Source: Phycisphaerales bacterium
GTDB taxonomy: Bacteria; Planctomycetota; Phycisphaerae; Phycisphaerales; SM1A02
Assembly: GCA_022446795.1 (NCBI GenBank)
Contig: JAKVBX010000003.1
Span: forward strand, 175,056 to 239,055
DNA: 64,000 nucleotides
Direction of reading: 5' to 3'
The position numbers and the translations under genes were made by a program. The notes under the pieces are model-generated. The model was given only the letters and a program-made list of their open reading frames with translations. It was not told the origin of the DNA and did not search any database. Position 1 is the first letter of the stretch, and each line of letters opens with the position of its first letter. This document shows positions 16,985-25,323 of this stretch, piece by piece.

Positions 16985-18531
16985 CCTCCGAAGTAGTTCA
17001 GCATTGACAGCAGATCATCAACGTCAACGTCGCCATCGCCATCAAGATCCGCATCCAGATCATCTCCAGCCATGCCGTAGCTTCCGATGACCAGCAGGAG
17101 GTCATCAACATCCGCATCAGCATCGCCATCAACATCACCTTCACAGACATTTTCGCACTCATCAGGAATGCCATTGCCATCCTGATCCTGGCTGTCTCCA
17201 TTGGCGATGTCACAGGTATCTGATACCTGGTTGCCATTGCAATCCTGGACTTCTTCATAGGCAAAGGTGTGATCAACCAGGTCCTGCCAGGGCTCGCCGT
17301 ATTCATCTCGCCCCTGCACGAGCGCCTCGACCATGATCGTGGAATCGAGCCCCATCGCCGTCAATCGGGCAATACGTACCCCGTACTGCTCGGAACAGTC
17401 CTGCGACACGAATGGCTGGGCCACACCCTGTTCCTGGTCCGCAAGGACGTACCAGGTTCCATTACCCACCGAGAGGTCCCCACCACTCTCGAACACCTCC
17501 CAGTCAATACCCACGACACCCAGGTTGTTCTCATCGAAGGGATCACCCGTCATGTCCAGGGCCCCGATCGTCACCCGGCTGTCCAGATGCAGATCCGGCG
17601 CGAAGGGATAGAACGCCGGGTTGATCTCCTTGGATGTCGGCCCACCATAGGCATCCTGGTAGAAGCCATACGTTGAGGAAATCATCTTCTGCTGCAAACT
17701 GTTGCCTGCAACAGCTTCAACCCGATCACCTTCTGCTACGGCAGCGAAGACGTCGACTGTCCAACTGGGCTCACCCGTAGATAGCATGGAACCACCAACG
17801 ATTCGATGATGGAGTTGTGCGTATTCCATCTTCTCGCACTCCACCAAGCCACAGGAACTGTCAACACCACGCCAGGTGCCGCCCTTGGCTGCACAGTCCT
17901 CCTCGGTCAGGCTGTCGAGGCACTGCCCAAGACTCATGCAGCAGGCACCGATGACTGGCGCAACATCAATGGCGATGCTCAGGCGAGCAGCATTGGGACC
18001 GGTGTTATGGACATCCACACCACCACTGTTGGATACGTAGGTATAGATCGTCAGCATGCCGTCTTCGCGAGCCGATTCCACGATGTTCGCCGGCAGCGAA
18101 AAGTTGAATGTCCCCCCCCAGAAGTATCCGTTGTACTGCCATTCAGGCGAATTGATGACTGAGTAGGCCATGGTATTGCTCAAGGAACCACTGGTTCCCC
18201 TGATCCCAACCGTGGTGTCTCCACCCATGTCACTGAATTCCGTCTGACCCTTGAAATGGCAGTAAAGAATGCTGGCATCCTCGGGGATACTCGAAAGATC
18301 AAAATGCCAGAAGGCGCCTCGTTTCGAACCAATGCAGGACCCTGCGTAGCTAGAGCATTTCTGGGTGTAGGTGAATTCGCCATTCCACCACGACAGCGAG
18401 CTGTAGGTGCAGCAATTGGTAGCACCCATGCTGGCGGTCTGAGACCAGGGGATCTCGATGGTCTCCACCGCGCCAATGGCACTCGCAGCAGGCAGGAACA
18501 TCATGGCAATCACTCTTGAGACGAACTTCAT
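16978..18531 (-). CDS. Secreted multidomain dockerin protein, paralogue of the 13855-15429 product
   Basis: 517 residues with the same domain order as the 13855-15429 product: signal peptide (about 1-20), CC module (N-C-C-T-Y-S; RGAFWHFDLSSIPEDASI), a GACC repeat (about 195-232), the unknown domain (about 238-425), calcium repeats (DCNGNQVSDTCD) and a dockerin-like pair (C-E-G-D-V ... F-G-G-C). The ATG at 18531 is chosen because it begins the signal peptide and has AGGAAAGG about 7 nt upstream; a longer open reading to 18837 would run into the next gene. A 407-bp block is nearly identical to its paralogue. First gene of a four-gene operon. Confidence 0.82.
   Translation of the reverse strand: MKFVSRVIAMMFLPAASAIGAVETIEIPWSQTASMGATNCCTYSSLSWWNGEFTYTQKCSSYAGSCIGSKRGAFWHFDLSSIPEDASILYCHFKGQTEFSDMGGDTTVGIRGTSGSLSNTMAYSVINSPEWQYNGYFWGGTFNFSLPANIVESAREDGMLTIYTYVSNSGGVDVHNTGPNAARLSIAIDVAPVIGACCMSLGQCLDSLTEEDCAAKGGTWRGVDSSCGLVECEKMEYAQLHHRIVGGSMLSTGEPSWTVDVFAAVAEGDRVEAVAGNSLQQKMISSTYGFYQDAYGGPTSKEINPAFYPFAPDLHLDSRVTIGALDMTGDPFDENNLGVVGIDWEVFESGGDLSVGNGTWYVLADQEQGVAQPFVSQDCSEQYGVRIARLTAMGLDSTIMVEALVQGRDEYGEPWQDLVDHTFAYEEVQDCNGNQVSDTCDIANGDSQDQDGNGIPDECENVCEGDVDGDADADVDDLLLVIGSYGMAGDDLDADLDGDGDVDVDDLLSMLNYFGGC
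17261..17667. repeat. Copy B of the 407-bp duplicated coding block
   Basis: Matches 14135-14541 at a constant offset of 3126 bases with about 22 substitutions and no gaps. The few amino-acid changes (for example A to P, H to Y, V to I) show that most differences are silent. Confidence 0.9.
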
Positions 18532-18793
18532 CTTGTGACCTTTCCTGGGAGCCCTCCGTGGACTCGCCCATAGCAATCCAAACTCATCAGACTTCGATCT
18601 GCCGATCACACCACTCCGTGTTCCCGGCTCCTGGCAGGACTGTTCCAATTCCGGCTGCTCCCGACGGCCCGATCGACGAACCGTGAAGGGAGGGAGGAGC
18701 GCTGCACAGAGGCTGTTGCCGCTTGCCCGAAGGGCCGGGATGACGCCGTCAAACCGACGAAGCCCTTGAGCAGACCTGTAGCGTGTGAGGAAC

Positions 18794-19543
18794 TCATGCA
18801 CAGCCCCCGTACCCCCCCAGAAGGAGCAGAATGTCATCCACAGTGATTTCGTTGTCCCCGGTCAGGTCATGATCGGGGTCCTCCTCCCCGAAGACCCCGA
18901 TCAGGCTGAGCAGGTCATCAACATCAACGGTGCCGTCACCGTCGTAGTCCCCCCGGCACTGCTGATCGACATGCATGACGATCCGGGCGCCACTGGTGCC
19001 GCTGTTGACGAGGTTCATGCTGTAGGTATTGCTGATTGCCGCGACGACCATCAGGTATCCCCCACTGGCATTGGCGTAGACGGACAACGGCACGTTGTAG
19101 GTGTAGGTGTAGGATCCCGGCCAGTTGATGTACATCACCGCATCAGCGTTGGATATCGTGTCGTTGACGGACGTCGCCGTCAGGCTGCCGGTCGGCACCC
19201 AACGCATGTAGATGGCGCCCGAGCCGTATCCGCCCGAGCGATTTCCGGTGAAGACCATGGCGTCGATGGACTCCCCCTCGGCGAGATCAGGAACCTGGTA
19301 GATCCAGGCTGCCTGATGCTTGTCACCCATGCAGTACCCGCCCTGGTAGGTGCAGGTATTGATGGAGATGGAACTGGGGTTCATCGACAGGGAACTGGTT
19401 CCACAGCAACAGCCCCAGCAATCAGAGGGTGAGGTGCGGGCTGATGTCAACGGCTGCAGAATCTGAACTTCGGCATGGCCAGTCGTTGCCAGCATGCCAA
19501 GAACAGACAGGCTGAACGCCATCAAGGCAGCAATACGAGACAT
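18794..19543 (-). CDS. Small secreted dockerin protein with cysteine-cluster module
   Basis: 249 residues: signal peptide (about 1-24), a module opening with SDCWGCCCGTSS and containing AAWIYQVPDLAEGESIDAM, a divergent relative of the modules in the next four genes, then a dockerin-like EF-hand pair (C-R-G-D-Y-D-G-D ... Y-G-G-C-A). GGGAG precedes the ATG. A 262-nt gap separates it from the following gene, so it may be its own unit or the promoter-proximal gene of the array. I saw nothing I could name in that gap apart from a small GCCC/GGGC hairpin near 18737. Confidence 0.8.
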   Translation of the reverse strand: MSRIAALMAFSLSVLGMLATTGHAEVQILQPLTSARTSPSDCWGCCCGTSSLSMNPSSISINTCTYQGGYCMGDKHQAAWIYQVPDLAEGESIDAMVFTGNRSGGYGSGAIYMRWVPTGSLTATSVNDTISNADAVMYINWPGSYTYTYNVPLSVYANASGGYLMVVAAISNTYSMNLVNSGTSGARIVMHVDQQCRGDYDGDGTVDVDDLLSLIGVFGEEDPDHDLTGDNEITVDDILLLLGGYGGCA

Positions 19544-19887
19544 GGCAAGTCTCCCGGGTTGTTCCGGGGAGCCCGTGTCGCCTTACGACATGATGCTGAC
19601 ACCAGGTGCCGTCATCACGCAGGTTCTTCGAATTGGCAGGACTGGACGTCCCCCACCTCGTTGTTCGACGGATCCACCATGGACACCGTCTCCTCCTGGT
19701 CCGCCTGATGGCGAACGCAACGATCATGCTCGGATCGGAAACTGGCGAATATCGCCAGGCGGCGCGTCATGACGCCTATGCCCCGGGAACCCGTGCCGGG
19801 AACGGCCCTCTCCGAACACCGTCGATATTCACGCAGGATGCGGATCGTGTCAAGGCAGGAAATGCCTCATTCGGGCAACGCGGCCCG
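19544..19887. other. Intergenic region with a hairpin after the desaturase gene
   Basis: These 344 nt without a gene separate two minus-strand units. CTGGCGA-ATA-TCGCCAG (19742-19758) is a perfect 7-bp stem followed on the minus strand by TTT, a weak candidate terminator for the desaturase gene. The palindrome CGTCATGACG follows at 19764-19773. The promoter of the 18794-19543 gene should lie in the lower half; I cannot pick it out. Confidence 0.4.
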
Positions 19888-20859
19888 TCAACCCTCTCCA
19901 TGGCCCTCGGACAGGCACTTGGGCCGCCGGACCTTCTTGGCCAGGCCGACCATCTCCAGCATCCGAATCTGCCACCAGGTGACATCGAACTCCCACCACC
20001 GATGCTGATTGGACGCACTCGCCGGGTCATGATGGTGGTTGTTGTGCCACCCTTCGCCCACGGTCAGGAGGGCCACGAGCCAGTTGTTGCGGCTTTCATC
20101 CGAGGTCTCGTAGTTGGAATAGCCGAACATGTGAGAGAGGGAATTGACCGACCACGTGATGTGCCACACGGCCACCGTCCGAACAATGACGCCCCAGACC
20201 AGCAGGCTCAGGCCGAACTGAACGCCCGCCATGGGAACCCCGTGCACCGCCCAGCCGATGGCGAAACCGACCAGGAAGAACAGGACCGCGTGGGCCACGT
20301 AGATCCAGACCCACAGGTAGCCTTTTTCCAGCCGCATGTAGAACGGATCGCGCAGGACATCGCCGGCAAACTGGCGATAGGTATCGATGTTGTGGGTCGC
20401 CTTGTTCCGAACGAGCAACCAGCCCACGTGACCCCATAGAAATGCCACCAGCGGACTGTGTGGATCATCCTGCTCATCAGAATGCTTGTGGTGATAGCGG
20501 TGAATCGCCACCCACTTTGCAGGCGTGTCTTCCATGCAGCACAGGGCGATGACGACGAAGAACCGCTCAAGCCAACGCGGGAGTACGGCACTTCGATGGG
20601 TGAGAATGCGGTGGTAACACAGGTTGATGCCCTGGCCGAAGACGTGAATCCCAAGCACCATCACGATCAAGCCGGTCCAGCTGAAGAGCCACGGGATGAA
20701 TGCCGCCAGGGCCAGCACATGCACCAGCCCGATGGCGATGGCATACGGCCACACGATCTGCCCACGGACGATCGTGTCCGGCAGGGCAAGTCGCGGCTCA
20801 GCAGGGCTTTGCGTGGCCGGGAGATCGGCCGTCCGTGGCGAGCTGGGAGGGCTTGGCAT
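19888..20859 (-). CDS. Membrane fatty acid desaturase (delta-9 acyl type)
   Basis: A 323-residue di-iron membrane desaturase with all three histidine boxes: HRILTH (83-88), HRYHH (120-124) and HNNHH (272-276). Hydrophobic segments fall near 36-60, 62-85, 182-205 and 212-235. It would introduce a double bond into acyl chains and so control membrane fluidity, with the box spacing of stearoyl-CoA/acyl-lipid delta-9 enzymes. The ATG at 20859 has AAAGGA about 5 nt upstream; the longer reading to 21024 would overlap the divergent transporter gene and adds non-homologous sequence. Confidence 0.9.
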   Translation of the reverse strand: MPSPPSSPRTADLPATQSPAEPRLALPDTIVRGQIVWPYAIAIGLVHVLALAAFIPWLFSWTGLIVMVLGIHVFGQGINLCYHRILTHRSAVLPRWLERFFVVIALCCMEDTPAKWVAIHRYHHKHSDEQDDPHSPLVAFLWGHVGWLLVRNKATHNIDTYRQFAGDVLRDPFYMRLEKGYLWVWIYVAHAVLFFLVGFAIGWAVHGVPMAGVQFGLSLLVWGVIVRTVAVWHITWSVNSLSHMFGYSNYETSDESRNNWLVALLTVGEGWHNNHHHDPASASNQHRWWEFDVTWWQIRMLEMVGLAKKVRRPKCLSEGHGEG

Positions 20860-20994
20860 GCGGTCCTTTCTGGATGACGCTGACCCCGGAACGCATCCGT
20901 GCCAAGGCACAGTAGCCGCAAGAGTCTGGTGACGCAAACAACGCCAGACCAACGATCTACGACCGGCAACAGGCCACAATTTGTATCGAATAGC

Positions 20995-22344
20995 ATGCGT
21001 GCCGAGCCGCGGAACCACGCCCACATGGACCAGACACCGGAGCCGGACATCCAGCGTTCGTCACATCGCTTCTTCTGGTGGCGGATCTTCATACTCCAGA
21101 CGTTCCTGATGACCTCGGTCATCATGCCGGTGTACGGCTTCAACGCACTGATCCGGCCGGTCAACGCGGTCTTTCATGCTGACAGCACGCTCGATGGCTG
21201 GCCCGGGGCCCTCGCCGGCGGCGTCATGTTCCTCGGTCTGGCGTGTGGCTACGTGCTGACCTCCCTGCTGACGAAGGTGGGCCTGGGCTTCCGCGGGCGA
21301 TGGATCACCGCGTGCGGCATGATCTCACTCTGCCTGGTTGTCGCGGCCATCGCCTGCTGGACAGAGTCCCTCCCACTACTGCTGCTCGGCGGTGTATTCC
21401 CGGTTGGTGTCGGGGTGGGCTGCTGCTTCATGCACTCGGCCAACCTGCTTCTGTCCTGGGGACGATACGCGGGCCACCTGGGACTTCAGTCCGGCATGTT
21501 CGGCTTGATGTTCGGCCTCTGGGGCGCCGCCTTCTCGCTGCTAGCCACGCTGACCGTCGCGCGCTGGGGACTGGAGTGGACCCTGGTAGGTACCGCTGTC
21601 TTGATCATGGTTCTTTCGCTCGTGTCGTTGATCAACATGCAACCGCCACCAGCAGCAACGCCACAGCAGGAAGCCAACATTCCGCGCCTGACCTTCCGTC
21701 GAGTACTCGGCTCCAAGACCCTCTGGCTCGTGTTCGTCTTCCTGCTGATCTTCCTCACGCCAGGATTCGGATTCAAGGTCATCGTCCAGTCACTCTCGCA
21801 ACGGATCTACCACGTGTCGGACTTGACCGCGTCCCTCGTGGCCGTCGCTTTTCTGGTGTCCTATGGCGTCTCCAGGCTCGTGTGCGGACTCGTCGCCGAT
21901 CACCTGTCGCTGAAAGGCCTGATCCTCTTCTTCACGGCAGGCCAGTGCCTCCTGCTGGCGGCAACCGCCATCGGGCTTCCGCTCGTCGAGGGCATCGCCT
22001 TCCTGACGGTGATGATGTGCCTGGTCGGTGCCCTGTTTGCGGCGGGCAAGAGTCTCTGGGGAATGCTCCTGATCACCCTGTTCGGCCCCTCGAACCTGAA
22101 CGTGGGCATCGGCACGACGCTCCCGGCGTTTGGACTGGCGGGGCTGATCGGACCCCTGTCGCTCAACTGGGCGCTGCGGTCCGATGATGTGCTGACGATG
22201 ACCTCCTGGTGGCTGTACATCATGGCGGCCGCCATGGCGATCGCCGTGATCATCGTCTGGCTCCTCCGGAAATTCGACTTCGAGGCAACACACCAGGCCC
22301 TGCATTTCAGACCCAGCACGCGTGACCAGCTTGATCGATTCTGA
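20995..22344 (+). CDS. MFS transporter (12 TM), possibly organic-anion type
   Basis: About 449 residues with twelve hydrophobic segments split into two sixes by a cytoplasmic loop near residues 210-240. Major-facilitator features include a G-R-W-ITACG stretch after helix 2 and a second-half SRLVCGLVADHLSLKG, the usual 'GR...G.laDr.g' loop. It resembles monocarboxylate/oxalate-formate antiporters, but the substrate is not readable. The ATG at 20995 is supported by TATCGA 5 nt upstream (leaderless type); the ATG at 21025 is the alternative. Divergent from the desaturase and nearly touching the convergent methyltransferase (5 nt gap). Confidence 0.82.
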   Translation: MRAEPRNHAHMDQTPEPDIQRSSHRFFWWRIFILQTFLMTSVIMPVYGFNALIRPVNAVFHADSTLDGWPGALAGGVMFLGLACGYVLTSLLTKVGLGFRGRWITACGMISLCLVVAAIACWTESLPLLLLGGVFPVGVGVGCCFMHSANLLLSWGRYAGHLGLQSGMFGLMFGLWGAAFSLLATLTVARWGLEWTLVGTAVLIMVLSLVSLINMQPPPAATPQQEANIPRLTFRRVLGSKTLWLVFVFLLIFLTPGFGFKVIVQSLSQRIYHVSDLTASLVAVAFLVSYGVSRLVCGLVADHLSLKGLILFFTAGQCLLLAATAIGLPLVEGIAFLTVMMCLVGALFAAGKSLWGMLLITLFGPSNLNVGIGTTLPAFGLAGLIGPLSLNWALRSDDVLTMTSWWLYIMAAAMAIAVIIVWLLRKFDFEATHQALHFRPSTRDQLDRF

Positions 22345-22349
22345 TCGCG

Positions 22350-23015
22350 TCAGGGCCGCAGCATCGCGATGGCCAATCCGTCCCCGATGGGATTGAGGCT
22401 GTACTCGACCCGATCGTCCGCCAGCAGCTTGGCAGCCAGCTCCCGCGTCGCGACCGTGCTCTCGTCATTGATCTCCGGATCCGCCACACGACCGCCACGA
22501 AGCATGTTGTCGAAGGTCAGCAGCCCGCGGGGTCGCAGCAACTGCAGGCCCAGTTCGTAGTACTCGGGGTATCCGGTCTTGTCGGCATCGACATAGATGA
22601 AGTCATAGGTCCCGGCTTCACCGGCGTCAATCATCGCTGCCAGGCTGTCCGCTGCTGGACCAACCCGGGGCTGAATACGATCGGACACGCCCGCTCGATC
22701 CCACCACTCCTGGGCCACGGCCATGTGCTCGGGACTGAGATCGCAGGCCACCAGGACACCGTCATCCGGAAGCGACATTGCCATTCCCATGGCGCTGTAC
22801 CCGGTGAAGACACCGACCTCGATGACGCGACTGGCCTGCATCGTCTTGAGCAGCACGGACAGGAGTTGAACCTGCTCCGGTGACGTCTGCATCTCACCCT
22901 CGGGGTGGCCCTCCATCGCATCACGCAGTTCTCGCTGGATGGGCGTCTCGCGAAGGCTGTGGGTCATCAGCCACTGGTGGACCGGCATATCGAGTTGTAT
23001 GGTTCGTCGTGACAT
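22350..23015 (-). CDS. Class I SAM-dependent O-methyltransferase (caffeoyl-CoA OMT-like)
   Basis: A 221-residue methyltransferase with motif I VIEVGVFTGYSAMGMA (about 64-79), acidic residue D91 for SAM ribose, and the divalent-metal/active-site block DFIYVDADKTGYPEYYE (about 138-154), followed by LTFDNML. This is the COMT-like bacterial family (small O-methyltransferases of catechol or caffeoyl-CoA type). The physiological acceptor is unknown. TACAAT stands 8 nt before the ATG with no Shine-Dalgarno. It is convergent with the MFS gene. Confidence 0.88.
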   Translation of the reverse strand: MSRRTIQLDMPVHQWLMTHSLRETPIQRELRDAMEGHPEGEMQTSPEQVQLLSVLLKTMQASRVIEVGVFTGYSAMGMAMSLPDDGVLVACDLSPEHMAVAQEWWDRAGVSDRIQPRVGPAADSLAAMIDAGEAGTYDFIYVDADKTGYPEYYELGLQLLRPRGLLTFDNMLRGGRVADPEINDESTVATRELAAKLLADDRVEYSLNPIGDGLAIAMLRP

Positions 23016-23052
23016 GGCGGGGAATTGTACCCCCCGGCGTCATTCCAGTCGT

Positions 23053-24441
23053 TCAGGAACAGTCCGAGCCCCAGGCCGCAAGCACGGCCAGGACATCACT
23101 GGAATCGCAGTCCCCGTCGTTGTCCGCATCGCCCGTGCCATCGGTCGAACCGTAGGCACCGACAACGGCCAGGATGTCGTTGACATCGACCACATCATCA
23201 TCGTTGACATCCCCAGGGCAGAACTCATCGACCGGGTCCAGGATACTGAAGGGATACTTGACGGCACGCATGATGTTGGCCGGCGTGATGTGCTGCCAGG
23301 CGATCGATCCGTCCGGTTCGATCTCCCGGATCTCCCGGTTTGGACCGTCCGTGGCCAGGTAGTTCCCGTTGGGAAGCTTGTAGACACCGCACAGGTGAGT
23401 GCCATGAAAGTCAGGTGACTCGTAGAAGAAGACGTAGTCACCTGGCACCGGCCCCCAGGGCTCGTCGTCGTCCAGGGCATAGGTGCCGTCCGGGAGAAGC
23501 GGCGGGATGAACTCGATGACATCGGAGCTGTTGTCGTCATTCCCATTGTTGAAGAGCAGCAGGTTCTCTTCTCCCGGCAGGCCTGGATCAATCCAGTTGA
23601 CCCCGTGAACATTCCACAGGACATGGTCCCCACTGCGTTGATAGTTCGAGGGATTTCCCCATCGATACAGAATGTCACCGGCTGGACCGGCCGCCTCCTC
23701 CGTGGTGATGCCGTGATCGATGATGAAGATCTCGTCCAGTCGATTGGAACTGAAGACGATCTGGTCCAGGACCGGGTGGTAGTCCAGCGCATTGACGTGG
23801 ATCCAGTCCCCGGGGCTGTTGCCCTGTCCCACATTGCCGACGTTGATATCCATCTTCCCGGGGTTCTCCGAGATCACACCGTAATTGGGCAGGCTCGGGT
23901 CCACATCCTGGACCAGGTGATCCCACAGGTGCCAACTCCAGACGATGTCGCCACTGGTCGGCCCCGTGGGCATGACCTCGACGATCTGCGTCGGCCAGAT
24001 CTCGCTGTTGAGCCCCACTCGACCGGCCGCCTGTCCTTCGGCCTGGGTCTTGCGTTCCCACGCCACCATCAGGACATTTCCATTGGGCATGACGCAGATG
24101 TCATGATGCGGCTGGTTGTCAGAGTCTGAAAAGGTGAAGTCCCACAGGATGTCGCCGTCCCAGTTGAAGTGCTGGATGCGTCCACCCTTGGCCGCCCCGT
24201 TCATCGGACCATTGGCCCGGCAGGGCCGCATCAATTCGCCGCCGGGGAGCAGGTAAGGCGTGCTGGCAATCGAATCAGCGCCATCCCACTGCTGGATGAC
24301 CTGTCCGGTGTTGTCGATCAACGTCGTCTGGTGTGAGAACTGGCCGTTGATCGGGTTGTAGATCGTGTAGCCCTCGTAGGCATCAAACGCCATGGCCGAA
24401 CCAGCGATGACTGGAATGGCAAGACCACTGATGGACTTCAT
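23053..24441 (-). CDS. Secreted arylsulfotransferase-like beta-propeller protein with dockerin
   Basis: 462 residues: signal peptide (about 1-17), then a six-bladed-propeller-like region in the style of the arylsulfate sulfotransferase family: HHDICVMPNGNVLMVAWE, VWSWHLWDHL, ALDYHPVLDQIVFSSN, ILYRWGNPSNY, VHGVNWID, YKLPNGNYLATDG. The repeated H and PNG-N elements fit; whether sulfotransferase activity is kept is not clear. The tail is a dockerin-like EF-hand pair (C-P-G-D-V-N-D-D ... G-S-D-C-S). The ATG at 24441 is chosen for its signal peptide and a G-rich Shine-Dalgarno (GGGGGAAG) just upstream. It lies 62 nt behind the 24504-25175 gene on the same strand. Confidence 0.82.
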   Translation of the reverse strand: MKSISGLAIPVIAGSAMAFDAYEGYTIYNPINGQFSHQTTLIDNTGQVIQQWDGADSIASTPYLLPGGELMRPCRANGPMNGAAKGGRIQHFNWDGDILWDFTFSDSDNQPHHDICVMPNGNVLMVAWERKTQAEGQAAGRVGLNSEIWPTQIVEVMPTGPTSGDIVWSWHLWDHLVQDVDPSLPNYGVISENPGKMDINVGNVGQGNSPGDWIHVNALDYHPVLDQIVFSSNRLDEIFIIDHGITTEEAAGPAGDILYRWGNPSNYQRSGDHVLWNVHGVNWIDPGLPGEENLLLFNNGNDDNSSDVIEFIPPLLPDGTYALDDDEPWGPVPGDYVFFYESPDFHGTHLCGVYKLPNGNYLATDGPNREIREIEPDGSIAWQHITPANIMRAVKYPFSILDPVDEFCPGDVNDDDVVDVNDILAVVGAYGSTDGTGDADNDGDCDSSDVLAVLAAWGSDCS

Positions 24442-24503
24442 CACTTCCCCCCTGGGGTTGCCGGTCTCTCTCGAACACCGCCGGGCGGAGTCCCCTGGCA
24501 TAC

Positions 24504-25175
24504 TCAGGCGCAGGGCCCCCAAGCCTCGATCACCAGGAGAATGTCGTTCACGCCGACGATTCCGTCTCCATCCACGTCGGCATCGGAACCCGACATGCCA
24601 TACTCGCCGATCAGTTCCAGGATGTCATTGACATTCGTCGACCCGTCGCCATCGATGTCGGTCGGGCAGTTGGACCCGATGACCTCCACGTTCATGGTGC
24701 CGTTGAGATACAACTCCACCAACTGGACCGTGACCTCACCGAAGATGGGGATATCCGTCGTGGCCGTCCCCAGCACGATGTTGGTCATGGCCAGATCCCC
24801 GGAACCCTCCGCATCGAGGCCGAAGCTCACGTCGAAGGCAATCGTCACTGGATCCGGCGGCGGTGGCTCAACCACTGATTCCGTACCCCCGCCGATGGGG
24901 CAAGGACCATCGAAGAGGCCTCCGAAGGTGGTCGATGGCAGTTGATCCGAGACATCGATCGGACCGAACTCGATGCCGAAGTAGCTCACCAGGACGGAGA
25001 CCCCCGTGACCTCGAACTCAAGGTCATAGGTCGCACCATCGGGGCGGACCTCGGAGGGGCTCTCCCAGAACACGTCCTGGCCGGCCGTCTCGATATACAG
25101 CGGCCAACTGGCCGAATCGGCTCCGCCCAGGGCGGCTGCCACGATACAGATGGAGGTGAACATGTCATCCATCAT
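24504..25175 (-). CDS. Secreted dockerin protein of unknown function
   Basis: About 223 residues. Several starts are possible between 25163 and 25181; 25175 and 25163 both give a short signal-like stretch (MFTSICIVAAALGGADSAS). The body is a beta-rich domain with no motif I recognise, with a proline tract E-P-P-P-P-D-P in the middle. It ends in a dockerin-like EF-hand pair (C-P-T-D-I-D-G-D ... W-G-P-C-A). Upstream codons to 25367 are open but run through a terminator hairpin and are not believed. Probably cotranscribed with the arylsulfotransferase-like gene. Confidence 0.7.
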   Translation of the reverse strand: MMDDMFTSICIVAAALGGADSASWPLYIETAGQDVFWESPSEVRPDGATYDLEFEVTGVSVLVSYFGIEFGPIDVSDQLPSTTFGGLFDGPCPIGGGTESVVEPPPPDPVTIAFDVSFGLDAEGSGDLAMTNIVLGTATTDIPIFGEVTVQLVELYLNGTMNVEVIGSNCPTDIDGDGSTNVNDILELIGEYGMSGSDADVDGDGIVGVNDILLVIEAWGPCA

Positions 25176-25264
25176 GACAACCCCGCCGCCAAGGTCAACC
25201 CCCTGGGCCGCCACGAGGGGCGATGTTCCAGCCAATTCGACGAGTTCCGGCTCGCCGAGGACAC

Positions 25265-25299
25265 GAAAACGGCCCCGCGACTGATCGTCGCGGGGCCGT
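25265..25299 (-). terminator. Intrinsic terminator of the protease gene
   Basis: Arms ACGGCCCCGCGA (25269-25280) and TCGCGGGGCCGT (25288-25299) pair perfectly over 12 bp around a 7-nt loop. On the minus strand they are followed by TTTT (25266-25269). It lies 24 nt after the stop of the 25324-27783 gene. This is the clearest rho-independent terminator in the window. Confidence 0.85.
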
Positions 25300-25323
25300 C
25301 GCGCGGTCTCGGGAAGATGGTAC

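Noticed and set aside
18532-18793. A possible riboswitch between two dockerin genes
   Set aside because: I looked for c-di-GMP, cobalamin and similar conserved cores on the minus strand and found only a small hairpin, so there is no support.
13855-19543. DNA-level tandem repeats from the many GTCATCGACATC-like strings
   Set aside because: These are the codons of the dockerin motif V-D-V-D-D seen on the other strand, dispersed by gene structure and not a repeat array or CRISPR.
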